Source: Casuarina equisetifolia (taxonomy: Eukaryota > Streptophyta > Magnoliopsida > Fagales > Casuarinaceae). Taken from it: a stretch of DNA of 64,000 nt. Position numbers and translations under genes: made by a program. Of this stretch, positions 1-11,253 are shown piece after piece. The stretch spans positions 29,291,884-29,355,883 of the forward strand of contig CM052356.1 in the NCBI GenBank assembly GCA_028551475.1. Reading direction: 5' to 3'. The notes beneath the pieces are model-generated. The model was not told the DNA's origin, searched no databases, and saw nothing but the letters and a program-made list of their open reading frames with translations. How positions within the stretch are numbered: the first letter of the stretch is position 1; the number at the start of each line of letters is the position of its first letter.

Positions 1-190
1 CAAAAGGTACTGTTATTTTTTCCTTTCATTAAACATACTTACCTTTTCAGTTCTTTTATTAGAACTACAATTATGACATAGGCATATGCATCTATGTTTC
101 TATGTGTGTAAAGGTGCATGTGTGTGCATGCATAACTCTAACCATGTGCGGAAAATGTCAAATTTAGAGGTATTGTAGCAAAATTCTTAC

Positions 191-2300
191 CATATCTCCT
201 TTTAATACACTATAAACATCATTATGATACCACAATCTCCTACTTTCACCAATTGCTTTAGGTGATTCTCGTCGAGCTATTGCTCTGCCCATGTTTTGCA
301 GCAAGGGATGCATCTCCAATGTGTTAGACTCACCAATAGTTATGAGGGATATATCCTTAAGCTTTTCGATACCCCTATCAAAGTAGCAATCATCACAATT
401 GTTTAGTATACTTCTGACATATGCAAAGCCTTCTCCTTTAAAAAAGCATGCAATGTCAAGAAAAATATCTTTCTCATCTCCCTCCAAGTCATAATTATAA
501 CTTATTTGAAGTTCTTTTTCAATTTCTTGATGAAGCATTATTTTGTACTTATCCAAAGTACTTCTCCAAAAAGGTTTCTCTCTCCTGTACAATTCCAAAC
601 CTAGCTTAATTAAAGCAAGAGGTAGGCCATCAGCATAGTGTACTGCTTCTCTTGTAAGTTCTTCAAATCCCATAGGTATGGCACCATCGAAGGCATTCAA
701 ACAAAATAACTTTAAAGCTTCGTCCTCCTTTAGTTTTTCCATCTCATATACAACAACTTTATGATCAATCAACAATTTTTTGTTGCATGTTGTTATGATA
801 ATTCTACTACCAACACCAAACCAATCCAAATTTCCAACTAATTTTTGTAATTGCTCTAACTTATTCACATCATCAAGGACTAAAAGAACCCTTCGAAAGT
901 GAAGACCCTTTTTTATTTCTTCAAGTCCTTGATGATCACTGACCAACTTCAAACTTACATTTCCTAGGATGTCAGAAAGAAGAGTTTTTTGTAGCTTTAA
1001 CAAGCCGTCCTCTTTTCTTGAAACTTTTCTAACGTCTGCAAGGAAACATCCACAATCAAACTGATCCCCAAGATAGTTATAAATCGCTTTAGCTATAGTT
1101 GTTTTCCCAATTCCACCAATTCCATAAATCCCTACCATCATTCGTTTGTCCTTCTTCTCAATCTCTAAACGTGAAAGGACTTGCTTTACACGAGGCTCTA
1201 TTCCAACGGGATTAGCGGCAACAATCATGCATTTACATTTGCATCTTAAAAATCTTATCGCCTCCTTAACAATATCCTCAATGAGTTCGGATTCATACCT
1301 ACCAATAAAAGATGAAAAGAAATATAAATCAGATTTTACAAATGACTAAGGCATAGAAATAATGATATGACTATAAACTTTTTTTTCTTTTTTTTTACCC
1401 TCAACAAAATGCCTAAGGTAGACCAAGAGGTGAGAAATTCTTCTTTCGTCCAGATATTCCCATCTTGTAATGGATCAACCTGGAGTCCATGTCTCTCTTA
1501 CGGAAATTCGCCTTTCTCAAAGTCTTTATGTCTAATAGAATTCTTTAACTTGCTCTTGTTCGTTCTAAATTATTGGAAACGTTCCAGCTAGATTTAAAGG
1601 AAAATAAAACATGCAAACTTGAGTACAAAATTCTTAAATCTTGAACAGAAATTGAACCCATCAAAACTGTCTACGGCTGCCAAGAGAGAAGGTTAAAAGA
1701 CTGCCAAGTAACTTTTCACACCAATACTAGATATATGAAAATGTCATTGTTTATGTTGAAAGATGTATTTTAATTAGAACGGGAAGAAATTGTAGAATGG
1801 AGCAAAAGCAGTCCTTAGAAATACCCCTTCAAATGATGCCCGGACAAATCGGCCGCTGCTTTAAGGGAATCCTTCCAATCTTGCACCTTCTTCCCGTCCT
1901 GGACTCTTTTTTCAAGTTTATCGAATGCTGTTCCAACACTCCCGGTTTGTCGCCGTACTTCCGAGGGATCTACTTTGTAAAACACTGGCAAGACCTTCTG
2001 TTGCTTTGTGTTGCGACACTTGAGGATCTCCACCAGCTCGTTCAAGCACCATCTGGAGGATGCATAATCAGGAGAGAATACAACGATGGAAATGCATGAA
2101 CCAATTATCGCTTGGCGAAGTCCTTCAGAAATTTCCTCTCCTTTTTCCAGCTCGTCATCTATGAAGGTCTTGATTCCGCTTTGACACAAAGCCTTTTGTA
2201 GATAATCGGTAAAATTGTGGCGAGTTTCTTGGCCTCTGAAACTCAGAAATACATCGTAAGTCCACCCATGGGCGCAAGAAGAAGAAGATGAGAAATCCAT
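191..2300 (-). CDS. TNL-1: TIR-NB-LRR immune receptor, 5' part (TIR and NB-ARC exons), continues off the left edge
   Basis: Two coding exons are visible. Exon 1 (2300-1825) encodes a TIR domain with the DVFLSFRG start and the SSRWCLNEL helix that carries the catalytic glutamate of NAD-cleaving TIRs. Exon 2 (1298-191) encodes NB-ARC: P-loop GIGGIGKTT, kinase-2 RRVLLVLDDVN, GLPL and FLDIACFF. Exon 1 ends AAG GG before GTATTT, and exon 2 supplies the G after TTGGTAG, giving a clean join. A donor (ATG/GTAAGA) at 190 leads towards LRR exons outside the window. Two conserved positions are altered: the RNBS-B/sensor-1 motif reads IITTC instead of IITTR, and the MHD motif reads MHP. TNLs are intracellular receptors that oligomerise on effector recognition, and their TIRs then make nucleotide signals. 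With the LRRs unseen I cannot say whether this copy is functional. Confidence 0.9.
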
Positions 2301-3481
2301 GGAATACTACTTTCCGAAGAAAATTGAGACAGACTTGACCTACATTAAACGAAGAATGCTATACCGCGTCACATCGAGAAAAATAAATGGTTGAGAAACC
2401 TCTTAAAGGCCTGGGTGGCCGAGGGGTTGTGACTCAAACCAAAAAAAGAAAAGTAGTAAGTTGATGCAGTTATTAAAAGCTACTGCTCTGTGAACATGAG
2501 AAAAAGAAACAGCTTCCGCATGGTCGACCGTGGTTAGATGCAGGGTTTGGGTAATACACGCCCATCACTTCTTATCTTTTAGAAAAATTGACAAATTCAA
2601 TTACATGTAGCACCCACTTCAACAACTTTAAAAATGTCCTTGGAATGTTGTCGAGTCGTATGGGTAAGCATAAACACAAAAATAAGTAAAACAAATTTCA
2701 TGTGTAAAAATATGGAATTAAATTTTACATTAATGTTTCTTATTTTTTATGTAGTACTTCCTTTTACAGTATAAAAGAGGTACAAAAGTAGGTTGGTTTC
2801 AGGATTAAACTAGCTCCACTCTTTTTCTTATCAGGTCCTCCGAGTCCACCCTTTCGTACCGCCCCTTGCTTCGTACTATTACTTAAACCTTGTCTAACAC
2901 CTGCTTTGATTTCTTCAAATCCTCAGCCCACGCCTTACCCTCTTTTTCAGCTGCTAAAATTTTCACCAAAATCAGCATAGATTGTCCAAAATCTCGCACT
3001 TCACCATCGCATACAAACCCTCCACATACAATAGATGAAAAATTCTATTCCTTTTCCCACAATTTTCTTGGCAAGCAACATAATATCCTCACAAATATAT
3101 AGCCCCCAAAAAAAGACGAAATTAAATTTGAAGCTCTATAAATGAAAAACCGGTATTCATATGTCAGGGGAATAATAAATCATATTTATCAAATACAAAC
3201 ACCGGCAAAGCCGAAATTCCATAAGAATTTTAAAGAAACAGAACAAAAAAGGAGAACACAATAAGCAAAAAAATCTTACTCTTTTGTGTTTGATTAACTC
3301 AACATATTTACAATTACACAAGAATGTTACTCCACACCAATTGCTACACATCAGTGGCCTCAAACGTCAGCTCCTGCAAGTCCTATGGAGGGGACTGGAC
3401 GGCCACAGATGACTGGGCGGCGGTACGACGTGATGCTGATGTCATGAGAGCTGCACTTGAGCCGACCCCCGTTCCTTCTCG
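2301..3481. other. Upstream region of TNL-1 and AT-rich spacer, no gene recognised
   Basis: This holds the promoter side of TNL-1 (ATG at 2300) and then spacer. Short open frames at 2890-3102 (+) and 3157-3363 (-) show no recognisable domain. A lysine/glutamate-rich minus frame around 2880-3030 could be a decayed exon, but I could not assign it. No RNA gene was seen. Confidence 0.5.
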
Positions 3482-3901
3482 TCATTTACTGACACAGCCT
3501 GTGACATGAACAACTTGTTGCTTGGTGGGTCTATAATGATACCACCTGACCGAGGCTGAAGGCTGTCTTCTTATGTGGGTATACGTTTTGGATTCCAAGT
3601 TGCCATCCCCTTCACCAGCGCCATGTCTCTTGGCAAGTTGAATACCATTCTCAAGGGACGTGTGTCCTTCGTACCTCCAGGATTTAAAGTCGCTATCATT
3701 GTCCTCGTTGTCTTCACTAGAATTACTATCATCATCCTCATATGAAAGATTGATTTTATCAACACCACCACCGCCACCACCATTATCATTGTCCCCACCA
3801 TCATCACTGCCGCCGGCGTCCTCCCCGCCACATGAAAGAACGTGACGGCTAACATTCTCATTGTCGAGGGATACATGAGCATGAAGAACGAAAGAAAGCA
3901 A
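3482..3901 (-). pseudogene. Probable relic of a TNL C-terminal tail exon (acidic linker plus basic RH tail)
   Basis: An open minus frame of 139 codons begins with a Gly/Asp/Asn-rich acidic stretch and ends with a basic tail. Its later part resembles the tail after the C-JID domain in other TNL copies here: IQLAKRH then LESKTYTHIRRQPS, compared with IQPGKRHHDD then YPRQKRHSS in TNL-2, and HLESNRCPQERRLS in TNL-4. No LRR exon precedes it in the right place; the MKK gene lies there instead. I read it as the 3' remnant of a receptor whose 5' remnant is at 5769-6190. It could instead be a fortuitous low-complexity frame; the acidic part alone would not persuade me. Confidence 0.4.
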
Positions 3902-4103
3902 ATACGTCAGTGATTAGTCTACAAAATTCAAGCATAATTATATATTTTTTAAGCAACTTTGCTTTTTTCTGTGTTTTCATCGTGAAGATTCACGCTTTAG
4001 ATATTACGGGGCGGCGGGCGGGCCGGTAATAGCTCCCTAAAAACCCAGCATTCCCCCTAACCAATTCCCGGAGCAATGATACTTTCTGGGTAACATAACA
4101 AAG

Positions 4104-5462
4104 CTAATAAAGGGGGAAAAAAAAAGTTGAAAACTCAAGCCTCTTCAAGCCTGAAAACAGAATTTCCTTTTTCCGTAAACATATTATTAGAGGGGGGTTC
4201 GAGATTAATATTAATTCACCCAAAGCAGGAACCAAATCCAATCCCTCCCCCAAAAAATCATATCTTTGCCCATCATGTATCAAAATTGCACGAAAAAAAA
4301 AAAGATTGGCAGAAGACAGAAGAAGAAAACTAAGTTTATGAACCTGGTTTTGAGCCGGGGTATTGGTCAAACTAGAAGGACGCCTCAACCGCTGCGAATC
4401 GATCGAGCGCGGAGGAGGTAAAAGTTGATGGTTTTGAGCCTGGGTATTGCTCAAAATAAAAGGATGCCTCAACAGCTGCAAGGCGTTCCAGCGGCGACGT
4501 GGTTCCCTCTGCAAGCAGCAGGAGATGAAGTCCCGGAACTCTCTAGACGCCGTGGGGGGTGCCTCCGGTGGCTGCGACATACAAATGGCGCACATCAAGC
4601 TGGCCCAATCCCCCTGCCTCGCCACCGCGAAGGGGAATCTACCCATGTAAAACTCCAGGATGCTCACGCCGAAGCTCCATATGTCGCCCGCGTACCCGTC
4701 GTACCCGCCGTGGTTTAGATCCGTGTTGATCCTCTCGGGGCTCATGTACGCAATGGTTCCTACCGAGGAGTTAAAGGGGTCCATGGTCTGCGCCAGAATC
4801 CTCCCCACTCCGAAGTCCGCGATCTTCACCAGCCTGCGCGAGTTGATGAGGAGATTGGAGGGCTTGATGCCGCGGTGCACGATGTGGCGGCGGTGGAGGT
4901 AGGCGAGGCCGGTGAGGATCTGGTGGGCGAGACCCGCAAGCTGAGGCTCGTGGGGGATATGAGTGCCCTCCAGTGATCCTCCGTCCATGAACTCCAGGAG
5001 CACCTGGATTTCACCGTTGTGGTCGAACATGTCATGGCACTTGACCACGTTAGGGTTGTTCACATCGCGGAGGATCTCGATCTCGCGGCAGATCTGGCGG
5101 CGCACGGAGTCCACGTGGTTCCCGTGGATGACCTTGAGCGCGTAGACGCGCCCCGTAGGTCGGTGGATCACCTTGTAGGCGGTGCCGCAGGTGCCGGAGC
5201 CGACGCGGTTGGCTCGCTCCAGCTCCGAGAAGTTGATGTCGCTGGATTGGTTGGATGAGGAGGTGGAATTAGCGGAAGAGCTTGAGGAGGAGTTGGAGGA
5301 GCACGGGGCCAGAGGGAGAGGGACAGCTAAGAAGGAGTCTCGCTGCGGGAGGGGAAGGGTTAGGTCCTGCCGCCTGCGCGCTAGTAGGCCTCTATCGCTA
5401 CTGGTAGCACTGTTGGTGCCGCCGCCGGCTGCAGGGCCGGGTTGGGGTTCCACATGACTCAT
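4104..5462 (-). CDS. MAP kinase kinase of the MKK4/MKK5 type (group C), intronless, with HRG instead of HRD; possibly a degenerate copy
   Basis: A single open frame of 452 codons. It has an N-terminal MAPK docking site ([11 protein letters not shown], residues 29-39), a Ser-rich linker (54-74), glycine loop GSGTCG (88-93), ATP lysine K110, DFG at 216-218 and a plant MKK activation loop (T226 to S232/S233) ending in [11 protein letters not shown]. Group C MKKs are intronless, as here, and relay pattern-triggered immunity and stomatal signals to MPK3/MPK6. Two oddities stand out. The catalytic motif is HRG (residues 196-198): the base acceptor Asp is Gly through one base at 4870. The C-terminus runs about 75 residues past the usual LLPPPR ending, into hydrophobic, UTR-like sequence after an imperfect internal duplication. 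GC content is far above the neighbouring AT-rich DNA, as expected for this family. It may be catalytically weak or dead, or a pseudogene in progress. Confidence 0.85.
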   Translation of the reverse strand: MSHVEPQPGPAAGGGTNSATSSDRGLLARRRQDLTLPLPQRDSFLAVPLPLAPCSSNSSSSSSANSTSSSNQSSDINFSELERANRVGSGTCGTAYKVIHRPTGRVYALKVIHGNHVDSVRRQICREIEILRDVNNPNVVKCHDMFDHNGEIQVLLEFMDGGSLEGTHIPHEPQLAGLAHQILTGLAYLHRRHIVHRGIKPSNLLINSRRLVKIADFGVGRILAQTMDPFNSSVGTIAYMSPERINTDLNHGGYDGYAGDIWSFGVSILEFYMGRFPFAVARQGDWASLMCAICMSQPPEAPPTASREFRDFISCCLQREPRRRWNALQLLRHPFILSNTQAQNHQLLPPPRSIDSQRLRRPSSLTNTPAQNQVHKLSFLLLSSANLFFFRAILIHDGQRYDFLGEGLDLVPALGELILISNPPLIICLRKKEILFSGLKRLEFSTFFFPLY

Positions 5463-5768
5463 CGCCCACCTCTGGTTTGCATAGAAGGGACCAACCAGTT
5501 CGGCTTTACTTTGCTGTTATTTTGCTGTTATTATGCCAGCCAGCTTTTGTAGGATTGGTATCAAAAAACCTTTTTGCTTCTAAAGCCCATGCAAGTCCAC
5601 AGCGTAATGTATAATTTTGTGGTGAGCTCCGCAAAATCGTCATTAGGTTTGCCACTTTAGAAGGCGTTCGAAGTAAAGAGCTCAAAAGCTTCTTTTTCAT
5701 CCAATCCGTTCATTCCATACGCTAAATCAACTTCATGTTTTTTAACAAAATGTCGTTCATTCCATATG

Positions 5769-6190
5769 TTAAATCCGTTCATCTCTTGTCGTTAAAATGA
5801 TTCTACTTCTTAAACTAAAACAATCACAACTTTTAGCTAGCATTTCTAATTGGACTAATTCATTCACATCAAGTACTCGGACTACCTTTTTCAAGCCAAG
5901 CCTATGTTTTATTATAACAATTCCTTGATCAACTTTGCCGACCAATGAACTTAAGATTCCTAAAACTTCATAGAGAAGTTTATTTTGCAAACAGATAAAA
6001 CCTCCCTTCCTCTGTAGAAATTTCTCGACCAAAGAACAAATGCCACTCAGAAAAACTTGCAACCTCTTTGAGGGCTGACTTCCACTTTTGCACTTTCACA
6101 TCATCTTTGAACCTAGCTTCAAGTTCAGCAAATGCTTTTCTAACACTATTAGTTTGATTTCGTACCTCCAAGTTCAGCAAATGCCATCGA
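5769..6190 (-). pseudogene. TIR/NB-ARC relic with the P-loop deleted
   Basis: On the minus strand from about 6190 there is the end of a TIR domain (EVRNQTNSVRKAFAELEARF, then the helix with VQKWKSALKEVASFS). Without any P-loop it passes, through a frame change near 6000, into the region after RNBS-A and a decayed kinase-2 (LKKVVRVLDVNELVQLE) and RNBS-B (SRIILTTRDER). The TIR-NB intron, P-loop and first half of NB-ARC are missing, so this is a deletion-scarred fragment. It starts only about 20 bp beyond the stop codon of TNL-2 (6210) and must not be joined to that gene. Confidence 0.75.
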
Positions 6191-6209
6191 ATGCATATGC
6201 CAGGGCAAA

Positions 6210-9200
6210 TCAAGAAGCATCCTGTGCATCTGAAATGATAACTCCTGAGATCGAAGAATGTCTCTTTTGTCGTGGGTACCACATGAAATCCACGTATTCA
6301 TCATCATGGTGTCGCTTGCCAGGTTGAATTCTACCCACCAAATCTCCTGAGCTTCCACCTTCTTCGTATAATACGTCCATATTGGAACTAAAATGCTCGC
6401 CCCCGGATATATTGGTTGCATACTCAATGTCTTCATGCCTGCGCACCAAATGGACTCCACAACTTACAAAGAACGCTGTCTTAGACTTGCACCGGAAATG
6501 AACTTGAATATCATCTCCCTTTAGCTTAAAAGATTCTGAAATGTAGTAATGCAATACCACACTTTCTCCGGACAAGTTCTTAAATGAGTTACGAAATGAA
6601 TAGATCTTTGAGCCAGCAACTACTAGATCAACAGTGCACCGTGATGCAGCATCTTTTTCTTCATGCGATACTCCCAAAACAAAACAAGAGGCAAATCCTA
6701 TGATCTCTCCATACAAATGGGCAAGCCCACTGTAGACTAGCTTGGATGATTGGCTATTTGAAACATCTACTAGGCTGAACCAATCTGGAATCTTGGATCC
6801 CGCAAAGGAAATGTTGAATTCATCGACGTCAGGTTGTCTCTGTCCACAGACAAGTAAAATTTTCAATGATACAGCCAACAAATAAAGGCACAGATAAAGA
6901 TGCCTGGAAACTTTTTTTTTAAAAAAAAAGGTAAAATAAAGAAGCGTAACAAACGAATATATGAGACAGTATGCAACAGCGAGATATATATACCTTCTGT
7001 GATAGAAGATCCCGAACATCCTTCCCTATATCTTGATGCAAATTGTGGCATCCAATTAAATCAATATGGCAAAAAACTGGTGAATCGTCCGCATTAAATT
7101 GAAATCTTTCCAATGATGTGCACCCTTTTGCATATAACATCTTCAAAGAGGATGGAAGTCTTGAAATTTCTTTAAGTTTCTTGCATTGATTCAGCTTAAG
7201 TTCACGCAGACACTGAAAATTCAGGATGCAAGCTGGAAGGCTTACCATATCTAATCCTGTCAGATCTAAACTTTCCAATCTAAAGTCAACTCTTGGTGTC
7301 ACATTGCTGAATAATTTGGACAGGAAACAATTTTCAACACACTGTCTCATGTCTGGAAACATCACTGAGGAGCAATCATCATCAGAAATGCTTGCGTCTG
7401 CTGGTGGTGGGAATGGAATTGGCAGAAATGGGAATAACTCTGTAGCTGAGTCGGTCACAAATTCCTGTCGGCCAGTTTCATTAGAGGGTTTAGATTGTTT
7501 GTTATCCCACGCCTTCTTCGAAAACCTAAGGCTTTTGCAAGAATCCAGACATAATCTCTTAAGTCCAACAAGGTTCACAAATGATGAAGGCAATTCTTCT
7601 ATACCAGTGGATCCAAAATGAACCTCCTCCAAACGTTCCATTGGACAATCGAATTCAGGAGAGTTGCTAAGCATTCTGCAGTACTGAAGGCTAAGAGAAA
7701 CTAGAGACTTCAGCTTGAGACTTTTTGGAAAGATGCTAAGATTAGAGCATCCAATAAAATGCAACTTTTCAAGCTTATCAAGACGCCCAACAGAGCTATC
7801 AACCTCAACTAAACTCTTACAACGATCAAATTTCAGTATCTTCAAATTTTTGATCTTTGAAACATCAGGAATTTTTGTTAAGAGATTACAGTCGGTAAAC
7901 TCCATTATCATCAACTGTTGACAATTCTGCCAACAAAAAGAGGGAATATATTAACATTAAATGAGTTTAAAATTATTTAGAAGCAAATATGAAAAGAATA
8001 ATTCTACCTGAAAACTGCTCAAATCCTTGATTGTGCTTTCTGACATTTTTACTACAACCAGTTCCTCCCCATCAAAATTGGGTGGCATAGAATGTCCAGG
8101 ATAACCATGCCAATCAAGCAACATTAACTCGTTGGATAAAACATTAGGTGCTCTAGAAAACCTTGCATTTCGGCTCAAAAGAAATTTAAGCATCTCCATC
8201 TTCTCAATTGCCTCAGGATTCAACGGTGCTTTGTATTGTTCAGGCAAATCAATCAATATGCCTTCAACTTTGTTTGTTCCCTGACAAAACAATGCATAAG
8301 TAGCTTGTCAATGAAATGCAAGTATATATTGTTTTAATTTTTTTTCTAATAAGTTTATTTGTGAAAGGAAAACAAATATAAAATTAAAATATTCTTTTGA
8401 GGCAACTCTTACCAGTTTATTTTCTAGCACATAAGAAATATCTTCATGAAACAGCACTCTGCTGCGGTTATCAGGCCTCTTTGGTGACTCTTGTCGAACA
8501 ATTTCCCTACCCATATCTTGCACCAAAGCATGCATCTTCACTTCGTTACACTTACCACAAGTAATGAGAGATTTATCCTTAAGCTTTTCAATAGCACTAT
8601 CTGGAAAGTAATCACAACTATCAAATATATTGGTCACATATCCTTTGTCTTTTCCTCTAAAGAAACATGCTATGTCAAGAAACATATTCTTCTCATTTTC
8701 TTCCAATCTATCATAACTGATTTTAAGTTTCTCTTGAATGACTTTATGAGGTATCCTTTTGTAATCATCCAATGCTTGTCTCCAATAATGTTCATCTTTA
8801 CCTTGGAATTCTGAACCTAAGACTACTAAAACTAAAGGAAGGCCTTCAGCATAGTGTACAATTTCTTTTGTAAGTTCTAGAAAAGCTTCCTCCGGTTGGT
8901 CCCTTTTGAAGGCATTCAAACTAAACAATTGAAAAGCTTCCTCTTTCTTCATTTTTTTCATCTCATATGCAAAAGAAACTTTATGATTAATTAGTAAACT
9001 TTTGTCCCTCGTTGTTATGATAATTCTACTTCCAGAACCAAACCAGTCCACTTTTCCAACCAACTTCTCTAATTGTTCTGATTGATCCACATCATCAAGG
9101 ACTAAAAGAACCCTTCTAGACTGAAGCATCTTTTTTATTTCAATGATTCCACGATCATCATTGCAAAACATCAAACTTCTCTTGCTTTGGAGGATTTCAA

Positions 9201-11253
9201 ATAGAAAAGTCTTTTGTAGTTGTACTAAACCATCTTCTTCTTCTGAAACTTCTCTAACATCTTGAAGAAAACATTTATCTTCAAAATGGTTGGCAATCAA
9301 TTCATAAATCCTCTTAGCAATACTTGTCTTCCCAATTCCACCAAGTCCAAAAATCCCTATCATACGTGTGTCATCCTTTTCAATGTCTAAGTGTTGTAGC
9401 ACATCCTTCACACGAGGCTCAATTCCAATTAGATGCTCAACAATACATGTTGGTATGCATATTAATCCTTCCAGCTTTTCAACAATTTTGGAAATGCATC
9501 TGGATCCATCCCTAACAATAGACAAGGATTAAAAGGAAAAAAGAGCATGAATCGGATAGCTTTTCAACAATTTTGGAAATGCATCTGGATCCATCCCTAA
9601 CAATAGACAAGGATTAAAAGGAAAAAAGAGCATGAATCGGATAGCTTTTCAACAATTTTGGAAATGCATTTGGGTCCATCCTTAACAACAGACAAGGATT
9701 AAAAAAGAAAAAAGAACATGAATTAGATTTCACACATGAAAAGCAAAAAATATGAAATGGAGATTTTTCTTCTCTTAACAAATTACAGTTGTACTCTAGA
9801 AGGTAAAAGATTCTCCTTTCTTCCTAAGTTCCAACCATGCGATGGATCACACAAATCCATGAGTTTGTTAATAAGACTCACCTTTTCCAAAGTCTTTATA
9901 TGAATTATTAAGCACTCTCAACTTTTTTCAGTTTCCAATCTAGACTTCCTTGTCAAGAGTAACATTCTGGCAATTTCATCTAAAATATTATTGTCTTCAA
10001 TTTTATTTATTAAGATCTATTTTAGTCCTCTACATTTCAAGTTTCAAATTACTTACTCTTCTTTCAGTTCAAGCTATATAAAATACTGCTACCAGCTTTT
10101 AGGTTCAAATAAATTTTAATGTGCATTACTCAACTTTTAAGAGTTACAAAGATTCAATATTTAGACTGAAAGTACATAAATTGTCTTTTTCTTTTGGAAA
10201 TCACTAAATGACTGCTCACTGCTCTCGGACATAGAGCAAAATCTTACTTTCAAAACATTGTTTGCACTATTATTTTACAACTTTCTTCCTTAAATTTCTT
10301 TCATTAGTTTTTTATATTGATGAAAAAAACTTTACCAAGTGTTGTTTAGCTTTCAAGTCAACAACATTTGAAGATTACCAAAGAATTCGAAATTAAAGCT
10401 TTTTATCGCCTAAAATAGGACATGTATCCTAATTGGTCTACATTACAGTACTATTTAATTTTAATTTTCCTAAAAATTGTGTATCAAATATTCTTTACTT
10501 TCGTAAATCAAAAATAATATTTCTCGAAACCAAATAATTTAGCAGTTCATAGCGTTTAAAACTAAGATATATTGGTTATCATCTAACTCAACTAGATGCA
10601 ATAAACTATTTTCAACGAAACTGATACCGAAAACCGACACAAAATTATATTGTAGGCTCTCCGAAGCTACATACATGTTTGCTTTTAAAAGATATATCAC
10701 GTTTAATTAATTGCACCTTTTCCACATTATCTAATCACAAGGAATGTGGTGTAACCAAGAATGGGAAAGAGAAAGAGAAAGAGAACTACCTGTTTTCCAT
10801 GTGGAATCCAGACGAAATGCCTATTCGTGTTAGGGCTTCCTTCAAGCTCTGCACCTTCTTGTCATCCTTGAATTCGGCTTCAAGTTTAACCAGTGCTTCT
10901 CCGACACTATTAGTTTGACTCTGTACATCAGACTGATCTACGTCGTAATACACTGGTAGAACTTTCTGATACCTTGTCTGCTTACACTCCGAGATCTTGA
11001 TCAGCGCCTCCAAACACCGTGCGGATGATGCATACTTCTTAGACAGTACAACGACTGAAACCCTCGAATCTTCGATAACATCGACGTCGTAATCCTTGTA
11101 GGTACTGATTCCCTTTTCATGTAGCGCGCCGCATAGATCGGAGATATAATTGTTAACGGCGGTATCTTCGCTGCAAAAACTCAAGAATACGTCGCAGGTC
11201 CTCGGACGGGTCGTGGAAGAATGAGAAGAGGAAGAGGATCCGGGGGCTGCCAT
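6210..11253 (-). CDS. TNL-2: TIR-NB-LRR receptor, five exons, with a degenerate TIR and an MHA motif
   Basis: Exons in gene order: 11253-10790 (TIR), 9511-8413 (NB-ARC), 8280-8008 (linker), 7926-6994 (LRR), 6839-6210 (C-JID and tail). All junctions are GT-AG and in phase, giving 1132 residues, normal for a TNL. NB-ARC is complete: GLGGIGKTS, RRVLLVLDDVD, GSRIIITTRD, EGLPL, FLDIACFF. The MHD motif reads MHA (GCT where Asp codons are GAT/GAC). The TIR is abnormal: about 11 residues after GISTYKD are missing, FLSFRG has become FLSFCS, and the helix WCL-x-EL is RCLEAL, so the catalytic Glu position holds Ala. LRRs include LTKIPDVSKIKNLKIL and LESLDLTGLDMVSLP. The last exon has the C-JID signature SKIPDWFS and a tail with KRHHDDE. 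The open frame suggests an expressed receptor, perhaps without its own NADase activity. Confidence 0.88.
9473..9727. repeat. Three tandem 85-bp copies across the TNL-2 exon 2 splice acceptor
   Basis: Copies start at 9473, 9558 and 9643, exactly 85 bp apart. The first two are almost identical and the third carries several changes. Each unit includes the intron 1 acceptor and the first codons of the NB-ARC exon. Only the copy nearest the exon (acceptor at 9512/9513) leads into the open frame. The middle acceptor would run into an in-frame TAG within its own unit, and in the outer copy a G-to-A change moves the AG by one base. Confidence 0.9.

Noticed and set aside
2405..2440. GGGTGGCCGAGGGGTTGTGAC, resembling the start of a Ser/Leu tRNA
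   Set aside because: No anticodon arm, T-arm or second half follows.
4425..5457. Long plus-strand frames opposite the MKK gene (such as 5019-5258 and 5182-5457)
   Set aside because: They are GC-rich antisense shadows of the kinase frame with no domain of their own.
5769..6839. Joining the TIR-NB relic to TNL-2 as a TNL with a second TIR-NB at its C-terminus
   Set aside because: TNL-2 has its own stop at 6210 after a normal tail, and the relic has frame breaks and no P-loop.
9473..9727. Regular 85-bp repeats as a possible CRISPR-like array
   Set aside because: Copies are contiguous with no spacers, in a plant intron; it is a simple tandem triplication.
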